NCBI RefSeq assembly: GCF_033807715.1
Contig: NC_084592.1
Span: forward strand, 25,264,001-25,328,000
DNA: 64,000 bases
Direction: 5' to 3'
Source of the DNA: Cololabis saira
Lineage: Eukaryota > Chordata > Actinopteri > Beloniformes > Belonidae
Part shown: positions 47,916 to 58,125 of the stretch, piece by piece
How the letters are laid out: every line of letters starts with the position of its first letter
Numbering within the stretch: the stretch's first letter is position 1
The notes under the pieces: model-generated
The model's database searches: none
Told to the model about the DNA's origin: nothing
The model's input: the letters and a program-made list of their open reading frames with translations, nothing else
Position numbers and translations under genes: made by a program

Positions 47916-49050
47916 TCACGAAGAATCCCGGTCACCTACCTCACTGACCAGGGAAGAAGGACCTGGGAGCAGAACCACGCCCAACGGTTGGGGAGTGGCG
48001 ATGTTGATTCTGTAGAATCTGGAGAACGTGTCCGGCGACGTCCACGAAGCCACGGTGCAGATGTCCTCCAGAGGCACCCCCTTCAGGGCAGCCAAAGAAG
48101 CCGAGACGCTTCTGGTCGAGTGGCACCTCACCCCCATTGGCAAGGGGCGGCCACTGGCCCTGTAGGCGTGCTCGATGGTGTCCACCACCCAGTGGGACAG
48201 GCGCTGTCTAGAAACGGCACGCCCCCTGTTAGGGCCACCATGGCAGATAAAAAGCTGCTCCGACCGTTGCACAGGCGCGGTAGCATCAACATAAGCAGCG
48301 ACGGCCCTACGGGGCACAAAGGGCTCGGCCCACTCTCCACAGGCTCGGGGTCGAACCGGGCAAGCTGGATAGGCCGATTAGTATAGTAAGCCGATTAGTA
48401 GTAAGTGCGTGGCAGGACCTTGGGCAGGAACGCCATGTTCGGCCACAACGTAGCCCCTGAGCCATCTGGGTTCCACCTCACGCAGGACCCGCTGACTGAC
48501 AGGGCATGTAACTCACCGACTCGCTTTGCCGATGTCATAGCGAGGAGAAAAGCTGTCTTCATAGAGAGCCACTTCAGGTCCACCCGGGCCAAGGGCTCAA
48601 AAGGTGGAGAAGAGAGGGCACCTAGCACCATGGACAGGTCCCACACTGGGGCCCTTGGGGTCCTCGGGGGGCGCAGCCTCAGAGCCCCCCTGAGAAAGAG
48701 AGAAACCAGCCGGTGACACCCCACGGTGGCATTCTCAACCAGGGCATGTTGCAATGAAATGGCCGCCACGTACACCCTTAAAGTGGACTGAGCACGGCCA
48801 CCATCCAGGAGGGACTGAAGGAACTCCAGGATCGTGGCCACCGGGTAAAGCACTGGGCCCTCTGCCCTGTCCGCACACCAGGCAGAAAATCTCCTCCACT
48901 TGCACTCATACTGGAGGCGGGTGGAAGGCGCACAGGCGTTCAAGATGGTAGCCCTGACGGGCTCAGTACAGCTTGACACTAACGGGTCGGACCCTGCAGT
49001 GGCCAGACCCAGAGTTGAAGGCAACGGGGGTCGGGGTGCCAAATCCGACC
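47916..49050 (-). pseudogene. DIRS tyrosine recombinase
   Basis: The N-terminal part is readable from about 49050: NACAPSTRLQYECKWRRFSA, a core-binding region, then the first catalytic Arg in MTSAKRVGELHALS. After a stop and frameshift near 48395-48320 the C-terminal half continues (48317-47916) with the His and second Arg in CHSTRSVSASLAALKG and the nucleophile Tyr in TFSRFYRIN. All four R-H-R-Y residues survive, split over two frames. The enzyme inserts the circular DNA copy without duplicating target sequence. Confidence 0.87.
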
Positions 49051-49881
49051 CCCCAGCTGGGACAGAAGGTCCCTCCGGTCGGGGATGCGCCATGGCGCGC
49101 CACAGCAGAGCCTCCGCAGCAGTGGGAACCACGGCTTCCCCGGCCAGAAGGGGGCCACGAAGAGGAGCCTGTGACCTTTCTGGAGGACCCTCTGCAACGT
49201 CGGCAGGATCAGATGTAGTGGGGGGAACGCGTATAGGAGCCCGTCGGGCCACTCGTGCCCTAGGGCATCCTGACCCAGAGGAGAGGGGCAGTGAGCCGAG
49301 ATGCCCGAGGCGAAGAGGTCCACCACTGCTCTGCCGAAGAGGACCCAAATCGTCCCCACTACCTCCGGATGAAGCCGCCACTTTCCCGGGGGAGGCTTGT
49401 GCCGGGACAGGAAGTCCGCCACCTGATTCCTGTCCCCTGGCAGGTACACCGCCCGCAGGCTGAGGAGGCGAGGAGCGGCTCACGTCAGAAGGCCCCGGGA
49501 CACCCGCAGCAGCTGTGCAGACCTGGTGCCCCCCTGGTGGTTGATCTGGGAGACAGTGGACATATTGTCCGACCGAACCAGCACGTGCCTCCCCCACAGG
49601 TGAGGTAAAAAGTGCTTGAGTGCGAGGTGTACAGCACGGAGCTCCAGCACATTGATGTGGCGTGTGCGGTCCCGGGCAGACCACTGCCCTTGGGCAGGCC
49701 TGCCGCGCCAAACAGCACCCCACCCCGAGAGGGAGGCATCCGCAGTGACAGTCTTCCGGAAGGAGGGGATAGTGCCCAAGGGCACACCCCCCCAGCAGGA
49801 ATGCCCTGTCTTTCCAGGGTGCCAGGGCATGGACACACACCCGCAACACCCTGACCAGCCTGTGCCTGTGCCTTTCGGCAT
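48979..49881 (-). pseudogene. DIRS RNase H and linker
   Basis: Frame 1 (49881-49480) holds VTADASLSGWGAVWRG (first catalytic Asp), RTRHINVLELRAVHLALKHF (Glu block) and HVLVRSDNMSTVSQINHQGG (second Asp). Frame 2 (49449-48979) continues with LPGDRNQVADFLSRHKPPPG and the VVDLFASGISAHCP linker motif found between RNase H and recombinase in DIRS/Pao-like proteins. The two are separated by a frameshift and stop near 49480. Confidence 0.82.
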
Positions 49882-50016
49882 CCAGGCGAAGGCCGTTTAG
49901 CCATATTTGCAGGGGCGTAGCGACAGCAGGCCCAAAGGCACAACAGCCGAGGCGGCTGTCAGTTTGCCCAAAAGCTGCAGGAACTGGATGTAAGGCAGCC
50001 ATCTGCCCCTCCTGAA

Positions 50017-50472
50017 TCAGGGAAGGAGCCGCAGGATGTCGCTCACACGCCGCGGTGAAAGACAGGCCCTCATGGTCACCGAGTCGAGCACCAATCCCAG
50101 GTAGGCGACTCGCTGGGACTGCGTGTGGTCCCCCTGACCGACCACACGCAGAGCATCTGCTGTGGTCAGCATCCGGAAGGGCAGGGCCTTCATGTACCTG
50201 TCGAGGCCTCTCAGCTCCAAGATGGGACGAAGGCCGCCGTCTTTTTTGTTGACAAGAAAGTAAGTCGAGTAGAACCCCCGGGGCTGCAGCAGGGGGTCTA
50301 CCGGCATGATGGCACCCTTGGCCAGTAGGACGGACAACTCCTGAGCCAGAGCCAGAATGTTCGCCGGGTCTCTGATGATGGTCATCTTGACCCGGCCGGA
50401 GGTAGGGGGCCGGCGTCGGAACTGCAATTCGTACCCCCGGGTTAAGGTGGAAATCACCCAGGGGTCCGACAA
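50017..50472 (-). pseudogene. DIRS reverse transcriptase with catalytic core deleted
   Basis: The finger region is present: ELSVLLAKGAIMPVDPLLQP, RGFYSTYFLVNKKDGGLRPI and LDRYMKALPFRMLTTADALR. The frame then jumps from VVGQGD directly to QRVAYLGLVLDSVTM, which belongs after the catalytic centre. The DVKDAY-like and YLDD-like blocks are absent, so this copy cannot reverse transcribe. The deletion is in frame. Confidence 0.87.
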
Positions 50473-50526
50473 GCCAAGTGACTGAGCTGCTGCCGGGAAA
50501 AGCAGCCGACGACCGGCCCCGTGGCC

Positions 50527-51919
50527 CTAGTGCCGTCTCCCCCGGCCTCTGGACGTGCCGGGGGGGCGACGGTCGAGGTCAACACCCCGACGCTGCTGGG
50601 ACGGTCTGCGCACAGGGGGGCGAAAGTCACCGGCGAGCTGTCCAACGGGCCGTTGGATGCTGCGCCGACTCCCGTGGGCAGGCGGCTGGGGGCGACGCCC
50701 AGGGGCAGACGAAGGGCCCCTCGGTGTACTTGAAGCGGGCGCTCTGCTGTGAAGGTGCACCAGTCGCTGCCTGGTCTCATCGGCCAGGGCGGTGCGGTTC
50801 AGAGCTTCCAGGGCAGTTGCCCCAAACAGCTCCCGGTTGTGCTGGTGCCTGCCGAAGAACCCTACGGGTAGTCTCCGTCAAGGGTGACTGCGCCAGCCAG
50901 ACATGACGGCGCGCGTGCACCAGGGCGGAGATCAGCCGCCCCAGCTCCATCGTCTGGGAGGCAAAAGCCTGTAGGTACACGTCACACATGTCCCGTGTGG
51001 AATCGGCCACCTGTGCATCCTGCAGGGAAGTGGAGAGAGCCAGCAGGAGATGGGAAAGGGTGTTCCCCAGGCGGCCAATGCGCGCCGCTGTGTTATAGGC
51101 CTTACAGATATACCCATCAGTGACCCTACACTGGGTAGAGGGGCACTTCGGATCCGGCTTCAGAGCCTCATCAGGAGCCACTATCAGCGCTGCAATGGAA
51201 GGCTCGATGGGGGGCATGTGGCTGAGACCAGCCACTTCTGCGTTCTTCATCGCCGTCAGAGCGCGGTCATCTGCTGTTGGCCTGGAGAGGGCTGTGACAT
51301 CTCTCCAGCATGAGTGCAGCTCCCTCAGAAAATCCGACAAAGGCGGAATGGTGAATTCCACTGGAGAAGGATTGCGCCTGTGGAAGGCGCTAGAGGCCAC
51401 CTCCACACGCGGTGTATCCAGCTGCAAGTACGCCAGGGCAGTGCGGATAACGCTCCCCAAGGAGGAACAAGCCGCCCCCCTCCGAAAGCTTTAGGCAGAT
51501 GAGTGCGAGGAGAACCCAGAGCCCTGTGAGGCTGGGCACCCTGACGACACATTGAAGTGGCTCGCCAAGGCTGCAATGGAGATGGCGTCCTCTGGCAGCG
51601 GCGACCCCAGAGCAGACCCTGGCATGGCAGGTTCCACCTGGCCAGCAACAGGCTGCAGATTAAAGAGGAGCGCCTTCATCTGCTCCATGTCGGCGGCCAA
51701 GCGATCCACTTTAGAGGAGAGCTGGCTCGTCAACCTCCGTCGTTTGGGGGCACCCACCACTCTCTTCGCCGATCGCTTCAGAGAAGTCCCCGCTGGCTGG
51801 GATGAGGGGAGGCTGGCTGATGGCTCCAGCTGCTCTGGGCCAAGGCATGACACGCAGAGGTCATGGTCATCCGCCGGATCCAGGGCGGCCATGCAACCTG
51901 TGCACGATCGCTCCATCAC
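50527..51919 (-). pseudogene. DIRS gag
   Basis: It begins near 51916 with MERSCTGCMAALDPADDHDL followed by CVSCLG (paired CxxC motifs typical of DIRS gag) and a basic KRRRLTSQLSSKVDRL coiled-coil-like stretch. An in-frame TAA at 51493-51491 breaks it; the same frame resumes (LDTPRVEVASSAFHRRNPSP... to about 50850). A frameshift then moves to the frame ending HSRAPASSTPRGPSSAPGRR. One stop and one frameshift are the only clear lesions. The antisense strand is open by GC content only. Confidence 0.75.
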
Positions 51920-51923
51920 AGCG

Positions 51924-52165
51924 ACCGGTGGGAGAGGGGAGCGGACACGCTGCCGTCATCACGTATGTGCCGGTGGGAGAGGGGAGCGGATACGCTGCCG
52001 TCACCACGAATGTGTCGGTGGGAGAGGGGAGGGGACACGCTGCCGTCACCATGAATGTGTCGGTGGGAGAGGGGAGCGGAAACGCTGCCGTCACCACGAG
52101 CGGACACGCTGCCGTCACCACCAATATGCCGGTGGGAGAGGGGAGCGGACACGCCGGCGTCACCA
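51924..52165. repeat. 45-bp minisatellite in the DIRS leader
   Basis: About five units of CGGTGGGAGAGGGGAGCGGA... plus ACGCTGCCGTCACCACGAAT, one of them partial near 52100. It lies upstream of gag on the element's own strand. Confidence 0.9.
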
Positions 52166-52615
52166 CGGCTATAAAGAAAGGCCAAAAAAGGTGTCTTTTC
52201 TCAAAAAGAAAAAAATAATCCTTTTCTGTTTTTTTTTTCTTTTTTCCTTTTATTTAAAAAAAAAAAGAAAAAATAACTGCAAGGAAAAAATTATGTTGTC
52301 ACATTAATAAAGTGGGAGAGGGAGCGAAACGCTGTCTCCACCTTAAAAAATGCACAGAATGTTCAGGTAACAGGCGCAGCCGACAGCTTACCTTCTGTCA
52401 GCTGTGCTGGGGGGCGGGGTGGGAGACCCGCTGCTGCAACCAGACACAATCAAATATCGCGCCGGCCACAGCTTCTCGGAGGACGAAAAAAAATCGTTAC
52501 TCCTACCTGAATGCCACGAAGCTGCCGGGCCGGCGGTTTAGGGAGGAAAGGAAGAAGCTTTTAACCAGCCTTCTATTTCCGTCCTGTACTTCAGACGCGC
52601 GAAGCGAGAAGAATA

Positions 52616-52800
52616 AGGAGTCGATCCCATGCTGACGCCGGAAGTTATACCCTTCCGGGGGTCATGCAGGGGTCATGGGTGACGTGACATTGCTGTTATT
52701 TGTACTCGACATGCGCATGCGCGAGCAGAGATATCCAGTGCTTACAGCACCGCCTGGCGGTCATTCGGGACTCATAGAACCGTAGTTACAGTCGTAACTT
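52616..52800. repeat. DIRS terminal inverted repeat, 5' side of the element
   Basis: Complement of 47599-47758 with an extra block of about 27 bp that includes TGCGCATGCGC (52712-52722), an NRF1-like site. Confidence 0.88.
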
Positions 52801-55577
52801 GCTGCTCGGTGAGCGTAACATCTGCCCGCCCATCATCATGTGGATCTACAACCTCGCTGTGAGCTTTTTGCTCTTCTGGACTGTTCTGTCCTCCCTAATA
52901 AATCTAGCATCAACCTTGATCCAATACAACACTGCGGAGCTCCACCAACTTCGTCCCCACCGGTCCGCTCCCCCGCCGGGACTACACCTCTTCCCGGACA
53001 TCGCTCGCCTTCCCCGTCGGAGGTTCCCAGACATCGCTCGCCTTCCCCATCGGAGGTACATCCATCGTGGAGCTGGACGAAGCTACCACATTGATGACTC
53101 CACTGCTATAACGAGTCTACTCCACCCGGGTTTGTGTACATCTGTCAACATTGTCTCACCGGCAGAGGAGGAGGTCTCGCGATCATTCACAGCGAGACCT
53201 GGAAGGTCTCTTGTGTTACCGTACCAGTGTTCCAGTCATTTGAATCTGTCGCTCTACAATTGAATGGACCCACTCCAACTGTTTTAGTTAACATCTACCG
53301 CCCACCCAAACCCAATAAGGATTTTATTGAAGAATTCACTACATTTCTCACCCACATCTGTTCACTCTCATCCAACATAATTTTTTGGGTGATTTCAATA
53401 TTCACATGGACAACACTAATAATACACTCACTAAGGACTTCACTTCCTGCCTGGACAGTTTTGGTCTACAGCAATATATTGATTTCCCTACCCACTCTAA
53501 AAATCATATTTTGGACTTGGTTTATGGCTCCGGTGTCACTCCTTTCAACTGTTCTGCTGTTGATCTCCCCATCTTTGATCACATGCTTGTCTCATTTAAC
53601 CTGACTCTGACACCAAACCAAACAGTCCCGCATTATGTCCTTCCGCAATATAAAAAACATCAATCTAGCAGACCTCACAACAGGCATTGACAACTTCCCC
53701 CCCCCTTCACTTATCCATGCACCCCAGATCAGCTGGTCTCCTTTTACAACAATAATCTCCAAACTCTGCTGAACTCACTTTCTCCCCGTAAAACTCGGAC
53801 TGTCTCATTCCCTCTTGTTCTCCATCCCCCTCTTTCTGCACCATTCTCATGCTTCCAACTCCCCTGCTCTATCAGAAATCATCCAGAAATCCAAATTATC
53901 CACCTGCCAACTTGACCCCCTGCCTTCCTCCCTGGTTAAAGCCTCCCTTCCTCCCTGGTTAAAGCCTCCCTTCCCTCTCTCCTGCCCCTGATCACTGCCA
54001 TTATCCATTCCTCCCTGACGTCTGGTACTGTCCCACCACCTCTGAAATCAGCTGCAGTCACACCGTTACTCAAAGAACCTGGCTCTGACCCCAACAACCT
54101 CAACAACCTTCGTCCCATCTCCAACCTTCCATTCCTCTCAAAAATCCTGGAAAAGGCGGTGGCTTCACAGGTTCATACTCATCTCTCCAACAATAACCTC
54201 TACCTCTTTCGCCCCCCCCACAGCACGGAAACAGCTCTTCTCAAGATCACCAACGACCTCCTGATGGCAGCTGACTCCGGACTACTCTCCATCCTCATCC
54301 TACGTGATCTGAGCGCGGCTTTTGACACTATATCCCATTCCACCCTCCTCGACAGACTATCCTCCATTGGCATAACTGACACACCCCTAGACTGGTTCCA
54401 TTCCTATCTATCTGGCCGTACACAGTTCATCCAGTTGAAATCCTTCACTTCCCATCCATCCCCCCTCTCCTCTGGTGTCCCACAGGGCCCTATCCTCTTT
54501 ATCATTTATCTCCTCCCACTTGGTCTAATCTTCCATAAATACAACATCCACTTCCATTGCTACGCGGACGACACCCAGCTCTACGTTTCCTCCAAACCTA
54601 CTTCCACCTTCCCACCCTCCTCCCTCTGTGCCTGTTTGCAGGAAATCAAATCGTGGTTTTCCTCTAATGTTCTCAAATTAAACAGTGATAAAACTGAGGT
54701 AGTCCTCATTGGCTCTAGGTCCACCCTCATCAAATATCCCAGTTTCACCATTACCATAGACAACTCCACGGTCTCCCCCTCCCCTCAAGTCAAGAGTCTG
54801 GGTGTCGTCCTCGACAGCACCCTATCATTCCACACCCACATCAACAACACCATCCGGTCCGCCTACTTCCATCTCCGCAACATCAACCGCCTCCGCCCTT
54901 CACTCACTCCCAACAGCGCCGCAATCCTGGTACACAAGCTTGTCACCTCTCGCCTGGATTACTGCAGCTCCCTTCTTTTTGGTCTCCTGCACAAACTCCT
55001 CCATAAACTTCAACTGGTCCAGAACCCTGCAGCCCGCATCATCACCAGAACACCTTCCACCAGTCACATCACTGCTGTTCTACAACAACTCCACTGGCTC
55101 CCCATCAAACACCGGATCAACTTTAAAATCCTCCTCCATACATTTAAGGCCATCCACAACCTCGCTCCCACATACCTCTCTGACCTCCTTCACATCAATG
55201 TCCCCACCCGGTCTCTCAGGTCTGCCTCTTCCATCACCCTCACCGTCCCCTCAGTCCGTCTGTCCACCATGGGGTCTAGAGCTTTCAGCCACTCTGCCCC
55301 TCATCTCTGGAACTCCCTCCCCCCTGACCTCAGGAACACTGACTCCTTCTCCCTTTTCAAGTCCCTCCTCAAAACCCACATTTTCAGACTGGCATATGAG
55401 ACCTGATGTTCCCCTGTTTGTGGTTGCTCTGCTATGGGTTCTGTGCAGTTGTCTGTTTATATTTTTATGAGTCTGTTTTAATTATTTATTTTATTTTATT
55501 TTTATTAATTATTTATTGACTGTATTGTTGTTGTACGGCGACTTTGAGTGCCATGAAAGGCGCCCTATAAATAAAAT

Positions 55578-55630
<53 letters not shown>

Positions 55631-55632
55631 TT
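52801..55632 (+). mobile_element. L2-like LINE on the plus strand
   Basis: The endonuclease region is read in two frames: GRGGGLAIIHSETWKVSCVT, TPTVLVNIYRPPKPNKDFIE, then after a frameshift near 53385 MGDFNIHMDN, HILDLVYGSGV and PIFDHMLVSFNL (DFN and xDH motifs). The RT is intact over 54159-55406. The 3' end carries GGCGCCCTATAAATAAAATG and an (ATT)n tail at about 55578-55632. The 5' end starts exactly at the DIRS terminus. A 24-bp direct duplication (CTCCCTGGTTAAAGCCTCCC) lies at 53930-53975. Confidence 0.85.
54159..55406 (+). CDS. L2-like LINE reverse transcriptase (open segment)
   Basis: 415 codons without a stop. RT blocks in order: [40 protein letters not shown] (first Asp); [23 protein letters not shown] (catalytic YADD); [35 protein letters not shown]; and the C-terminal [20 protein letters not shown] and [21 protein letters not shown] few residues are missing between GVPQG and the following helix. 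With the endonuclease frameshifted upstream, the whole element is probably inactive, but this copy is much less decayed than the 34-37 kb one. Confidence 0.85.
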   Translation: MASQVHTHLSNNNLYLFRPPHSTETALLKITNDLLMAADSGLLSILILRDLSAAFDTISHSTLLDRLSSIGITDTPLDWFHSYLSGRTQFIQLKSFTSHPSPLSSGVPQGPILFIIYLLPLGLIFHKYNIHFHCYADDTQLYVSSKPTSTFPPSSLCACLQEIKSWFSSNVLKLNSDKTEVVLIGSRSTLIKYPSFTITIDNSTVSPSPQVKSLGVVLDSTLSFHTHINNTIRSAYFHLRNINRLRPSLTPNSAAILVHKLVTSRLDYCSSLLFGLLHKLLHKLQLVQNPAARIITRTPSTSHITAVLQQLHWLPIKHRINFKILLHTFKAIHNLAPTYLSDLLHINVPTRSLRSASSITLTVPSVRLSTMGSRAFSHSAPHLWNSLPPDLRNTDSFSLFKSLLKTHIFRLAYET

Positions 55633-56574
55633 ACCTTGATTATGAATAACAGCATACTTGTTCACAGCTTGTCCACAAGTCCTGCTTTTTTTCTCTCAGG
55701 CTCTGTACTTATTTCTGGTCTTTATTTTTCAACCTAGACATGTAGAGTTGTTTTATGGTGAGAAACTTGAGCTTTGATAACCATGAATTTCCATCCTAAA
55801 GGTGTAAGCAGGGAGGTGCTGACACAGATTAATAACACTTCCTTTCAATCTTTCCTTCCCCTTTTTCTCTGTCTGGTTCTTCCTGTGCTTTGGCTCGATG
55901 CATATCAGCAACTTCCATTCTATTTGTCAAATATGAATAATAATTAGACACTGTGCAAGTTCATTGTTTCTTTTCCTACCTCTATTTTTCAGAATTCATG
56001 CATACTTAAAACTGCCATTATTATGTTTTGGGTCATTTAATGGCAACAATAGCTTCCGCATTGCCAGGTTTTGGGGTTTGCCTTAGTATCTTTGGCTGTT
56101 TCATTGTCTGTATGAACCATGGATCCAGTGCACTGTGCATCATCTGCACAGAGGCTTTTCTGAAATATACGGTTTTGTCATATTCATGAAAGGAAGTATG
56201 GAAAAACTGAAATGTCATTGTATTTGGATTGCTATGATTTGTGAGTTCAGAAACCTTTATTTAAGAGTAAACACTACAAAAAAGATATGGTATTTAAAAT
56301 CTATATTAAATATGTACTTAATATGAGCAGTCACTTATAGATATTGGTAGTTCTCTGTCAGAATAGGAAGAAATTAAATCAGCATTTGGTGAGAACACTC
56401 TTTGTCTTCAAAACAGCATCAGTTCTTCTACGTACACTTGACTACACTTTTTGAATGAATTTGGCAGGTATGTCATTCTCAAAAACCTTGGAGAACCAAA
56501 TACGTTCTTCCTTATGCTAAAGATATTCCTGTATGGCATTGGTTGAATGTTCAAATTCACTGTCCTGCTTCAGA
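55633..56574. other. Gene-poor interval with a Tc1-like fragment
   Basis: CAGCATTTGGTGAGAACACT near 56380 and TTCAAAACAGCATCAGTTCT near 56407 resemble a high-copy fish repeat that I associate with Tc1-like elements. No transposase was read. The rest is unassigned. Confidence 0.35.
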
Positions 56575-56695
56575 ATAAGCTTGGAGCCAGTCAGACGCTT
56601 CCCTGGTGGTACCTCTTTGTCATGAGTCTGCTCCCGGCTACAGTAATTGGGTATTCTCAACTGCTTAACTTGGAGTAACTTCAGGAGGTCTCTAA

Positions 56696-58125
56696 TGGCG
56701 CTTTTACACTAGTACCTACTCAGCCCGACTCAACTCCACGCGCTTCGTCTCGACTCGCCCTTGTTTCTTTTCAATACCAAGATCAGAAGTAGGCGGGGTT
56801 GGAGCGAAGCTGCTGTGACGTACTTGATTGTCCCCCTGACCAATGGGTGGCGTGTAGTGTGATGACGTCAGATCAGTGGCGGCTGCTGGTCTTTTAAGGA
56901 GGGGAAGCTCATTTTCGCCTTACATCATAAATTGTGTCAATTTATTTGTATGTGAACTCTACCCTCCATTCCTTTTCAACAAAATGATCTGTGACCCTGT
57001 CGTACCAACTAGGCGTATTTTCCAGGGATTTGACCAGTGTCCTCTGTTACTAAGATCTGTTACTTTTCCCCCATCTTTGCACCAAATTAACCTTAGGTGT
57101 TGATCTGCCCTGCTGTTTAACTTTCAGTTTCTCCTTGTAAGGAAGACTTTGAAATTGGTTCGCCAAAATCTGGTCGACAATGTTCAAATTATCTGCCATT
57201 ATGTGCAGCTTGCTAGCTAGCTTGCTCGCTCGCTAGCTGGGGCTGCTGCGCAAGGCTAGTGTGACCGGCTGTGAATGCTTTGCAATGGTGGAGTGGCTCA
57301 GAGCAGCTCCCACTGCTCGTTGGGGACAATAACTGTAGAGCAACAGAAGTCAGAGTCTCCAATAACACCAGTACAGTCTCCAAACACCAGAAACAAGTTG
57401 CTGAGTGTGTCACTTATCGTTTTAACAAAGACAAAAGTCACTAGGAGGATTTCCACTCTCCAGATCAACTCGGTATGACGGAATGAAGCTACAAAACTTC
57501 TCCGGCAGTGTTTATATCTCAAGATCACTGATTGGCTCATTTCGCTGTCAATCAGAAAGGGATTCAGCCTCAGACAGATCACCCAATCATCATGCAGAAG
57601 CACAGCGTCCAGGTCAGCCAAGGCACGCCCACTGCCCCATAGACCCCCAGAGAAGCTGAGCTTCAGATGGGCGGGACAAAACAGAGCATTTATCCAATGA
57701 CGGTCTGTTTGGCTGCAGTGGAACAACCCACTCCATGCTTCCCATAGACACTGAGCTTCTGCACTGTTACTGTGAAGCGGCAGGAATGAATGAGAAGAAA
57801 GTCGCGTCTGTGACCTGTGATAACAGGCTGATTCTGAACTAAAAGTGATTGCGTTCTAGTGCATATATAGTCAATGAAATGTAAACACAACAGTACATAT
57901 TTGACCACTTATTTTTTGACATTTTAGAGGAAGCTGAGCTTCCCTTGCAGTCTTAGAGGAATCACCACTGCATCAGATGCAGCCCGACTCAGCCCGCATA
58001 GAACCTCGGCAGAATTGATACAGAAAAAGTATCTACTCGGCACGCCTCGACCCCTAGTGGAAAGGCGCCAAACCGAATAGAGGCGAGTCGCGTCAGGCTG
58101 AGTAGGTACTAGTGTAAAAGCGCCA
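56696..58125. mobile_element. PIF/Harbinger-type element, copy 3
   Basis: The terminal repeats TGGCGCTTTTACACTAGTAC are perfect at both ends over at least 20 bp, with a TAA duplication (56693-56695 and 58126-58128). The interior is mostly a later hAT insertion (56874-57970). It is inserted into the Gypsy integrase relic. Confidence 0.85.
56874..57970. mobile_element. Non-autonomous hAT element nested in Harbinger copy 3
   Basis: 8-bp duplications CGTCAGAT (56866-56873) and CATCAGAT (57971-57978) differ by one CpG-type transition. The ends start CAGTGGCGGCTGCTGG and, from the other side, CAGTGGTGATTCCTC; both arms contain GGAAGCTCA-like sequence. No transposase; the 142-codon minus-strand frame inside has no domain. 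Confidence 0.82.

Larger units (their letters stand above)
47599..52800 (-). mobile_element. DIRS-type tyrosine-recombinase retrotransposon
   Basis: A 5.2-kb element on the minus strand. The termini are inverted: AAGTTACGACTGTAACTA at the left and the complement of the same at the right, extending about 160-185 bp. An internal complementary region sits near 47800-47900. Coding order from the right: gag (51919-50527), RT fragment (50472-50017), RNase H (49881-48979) and tyrosine recombinase (about 49050-47916). No TSD is seen, as expected for recombinase-mediated integration. The copy is dead: gag carries a stop and a frameshift, the RT catalytic core is deleted, and frameshifts break the recombinase. 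Its right end abuts an L2-like LINE. Confidence 0.92.

Noticed and set aside
48395..50002. 535-codon minus-strand frame as one protein
   Set aside because: Only its C-terminal part (recombinase N-terminus) is real; the first half is the wrong frame across RNase H.
57298..57726. 142-codon minus-strand frame inside the hAT element
   Set aside because: No domain, and it lies wholly within a non-autonomous transposon interior.
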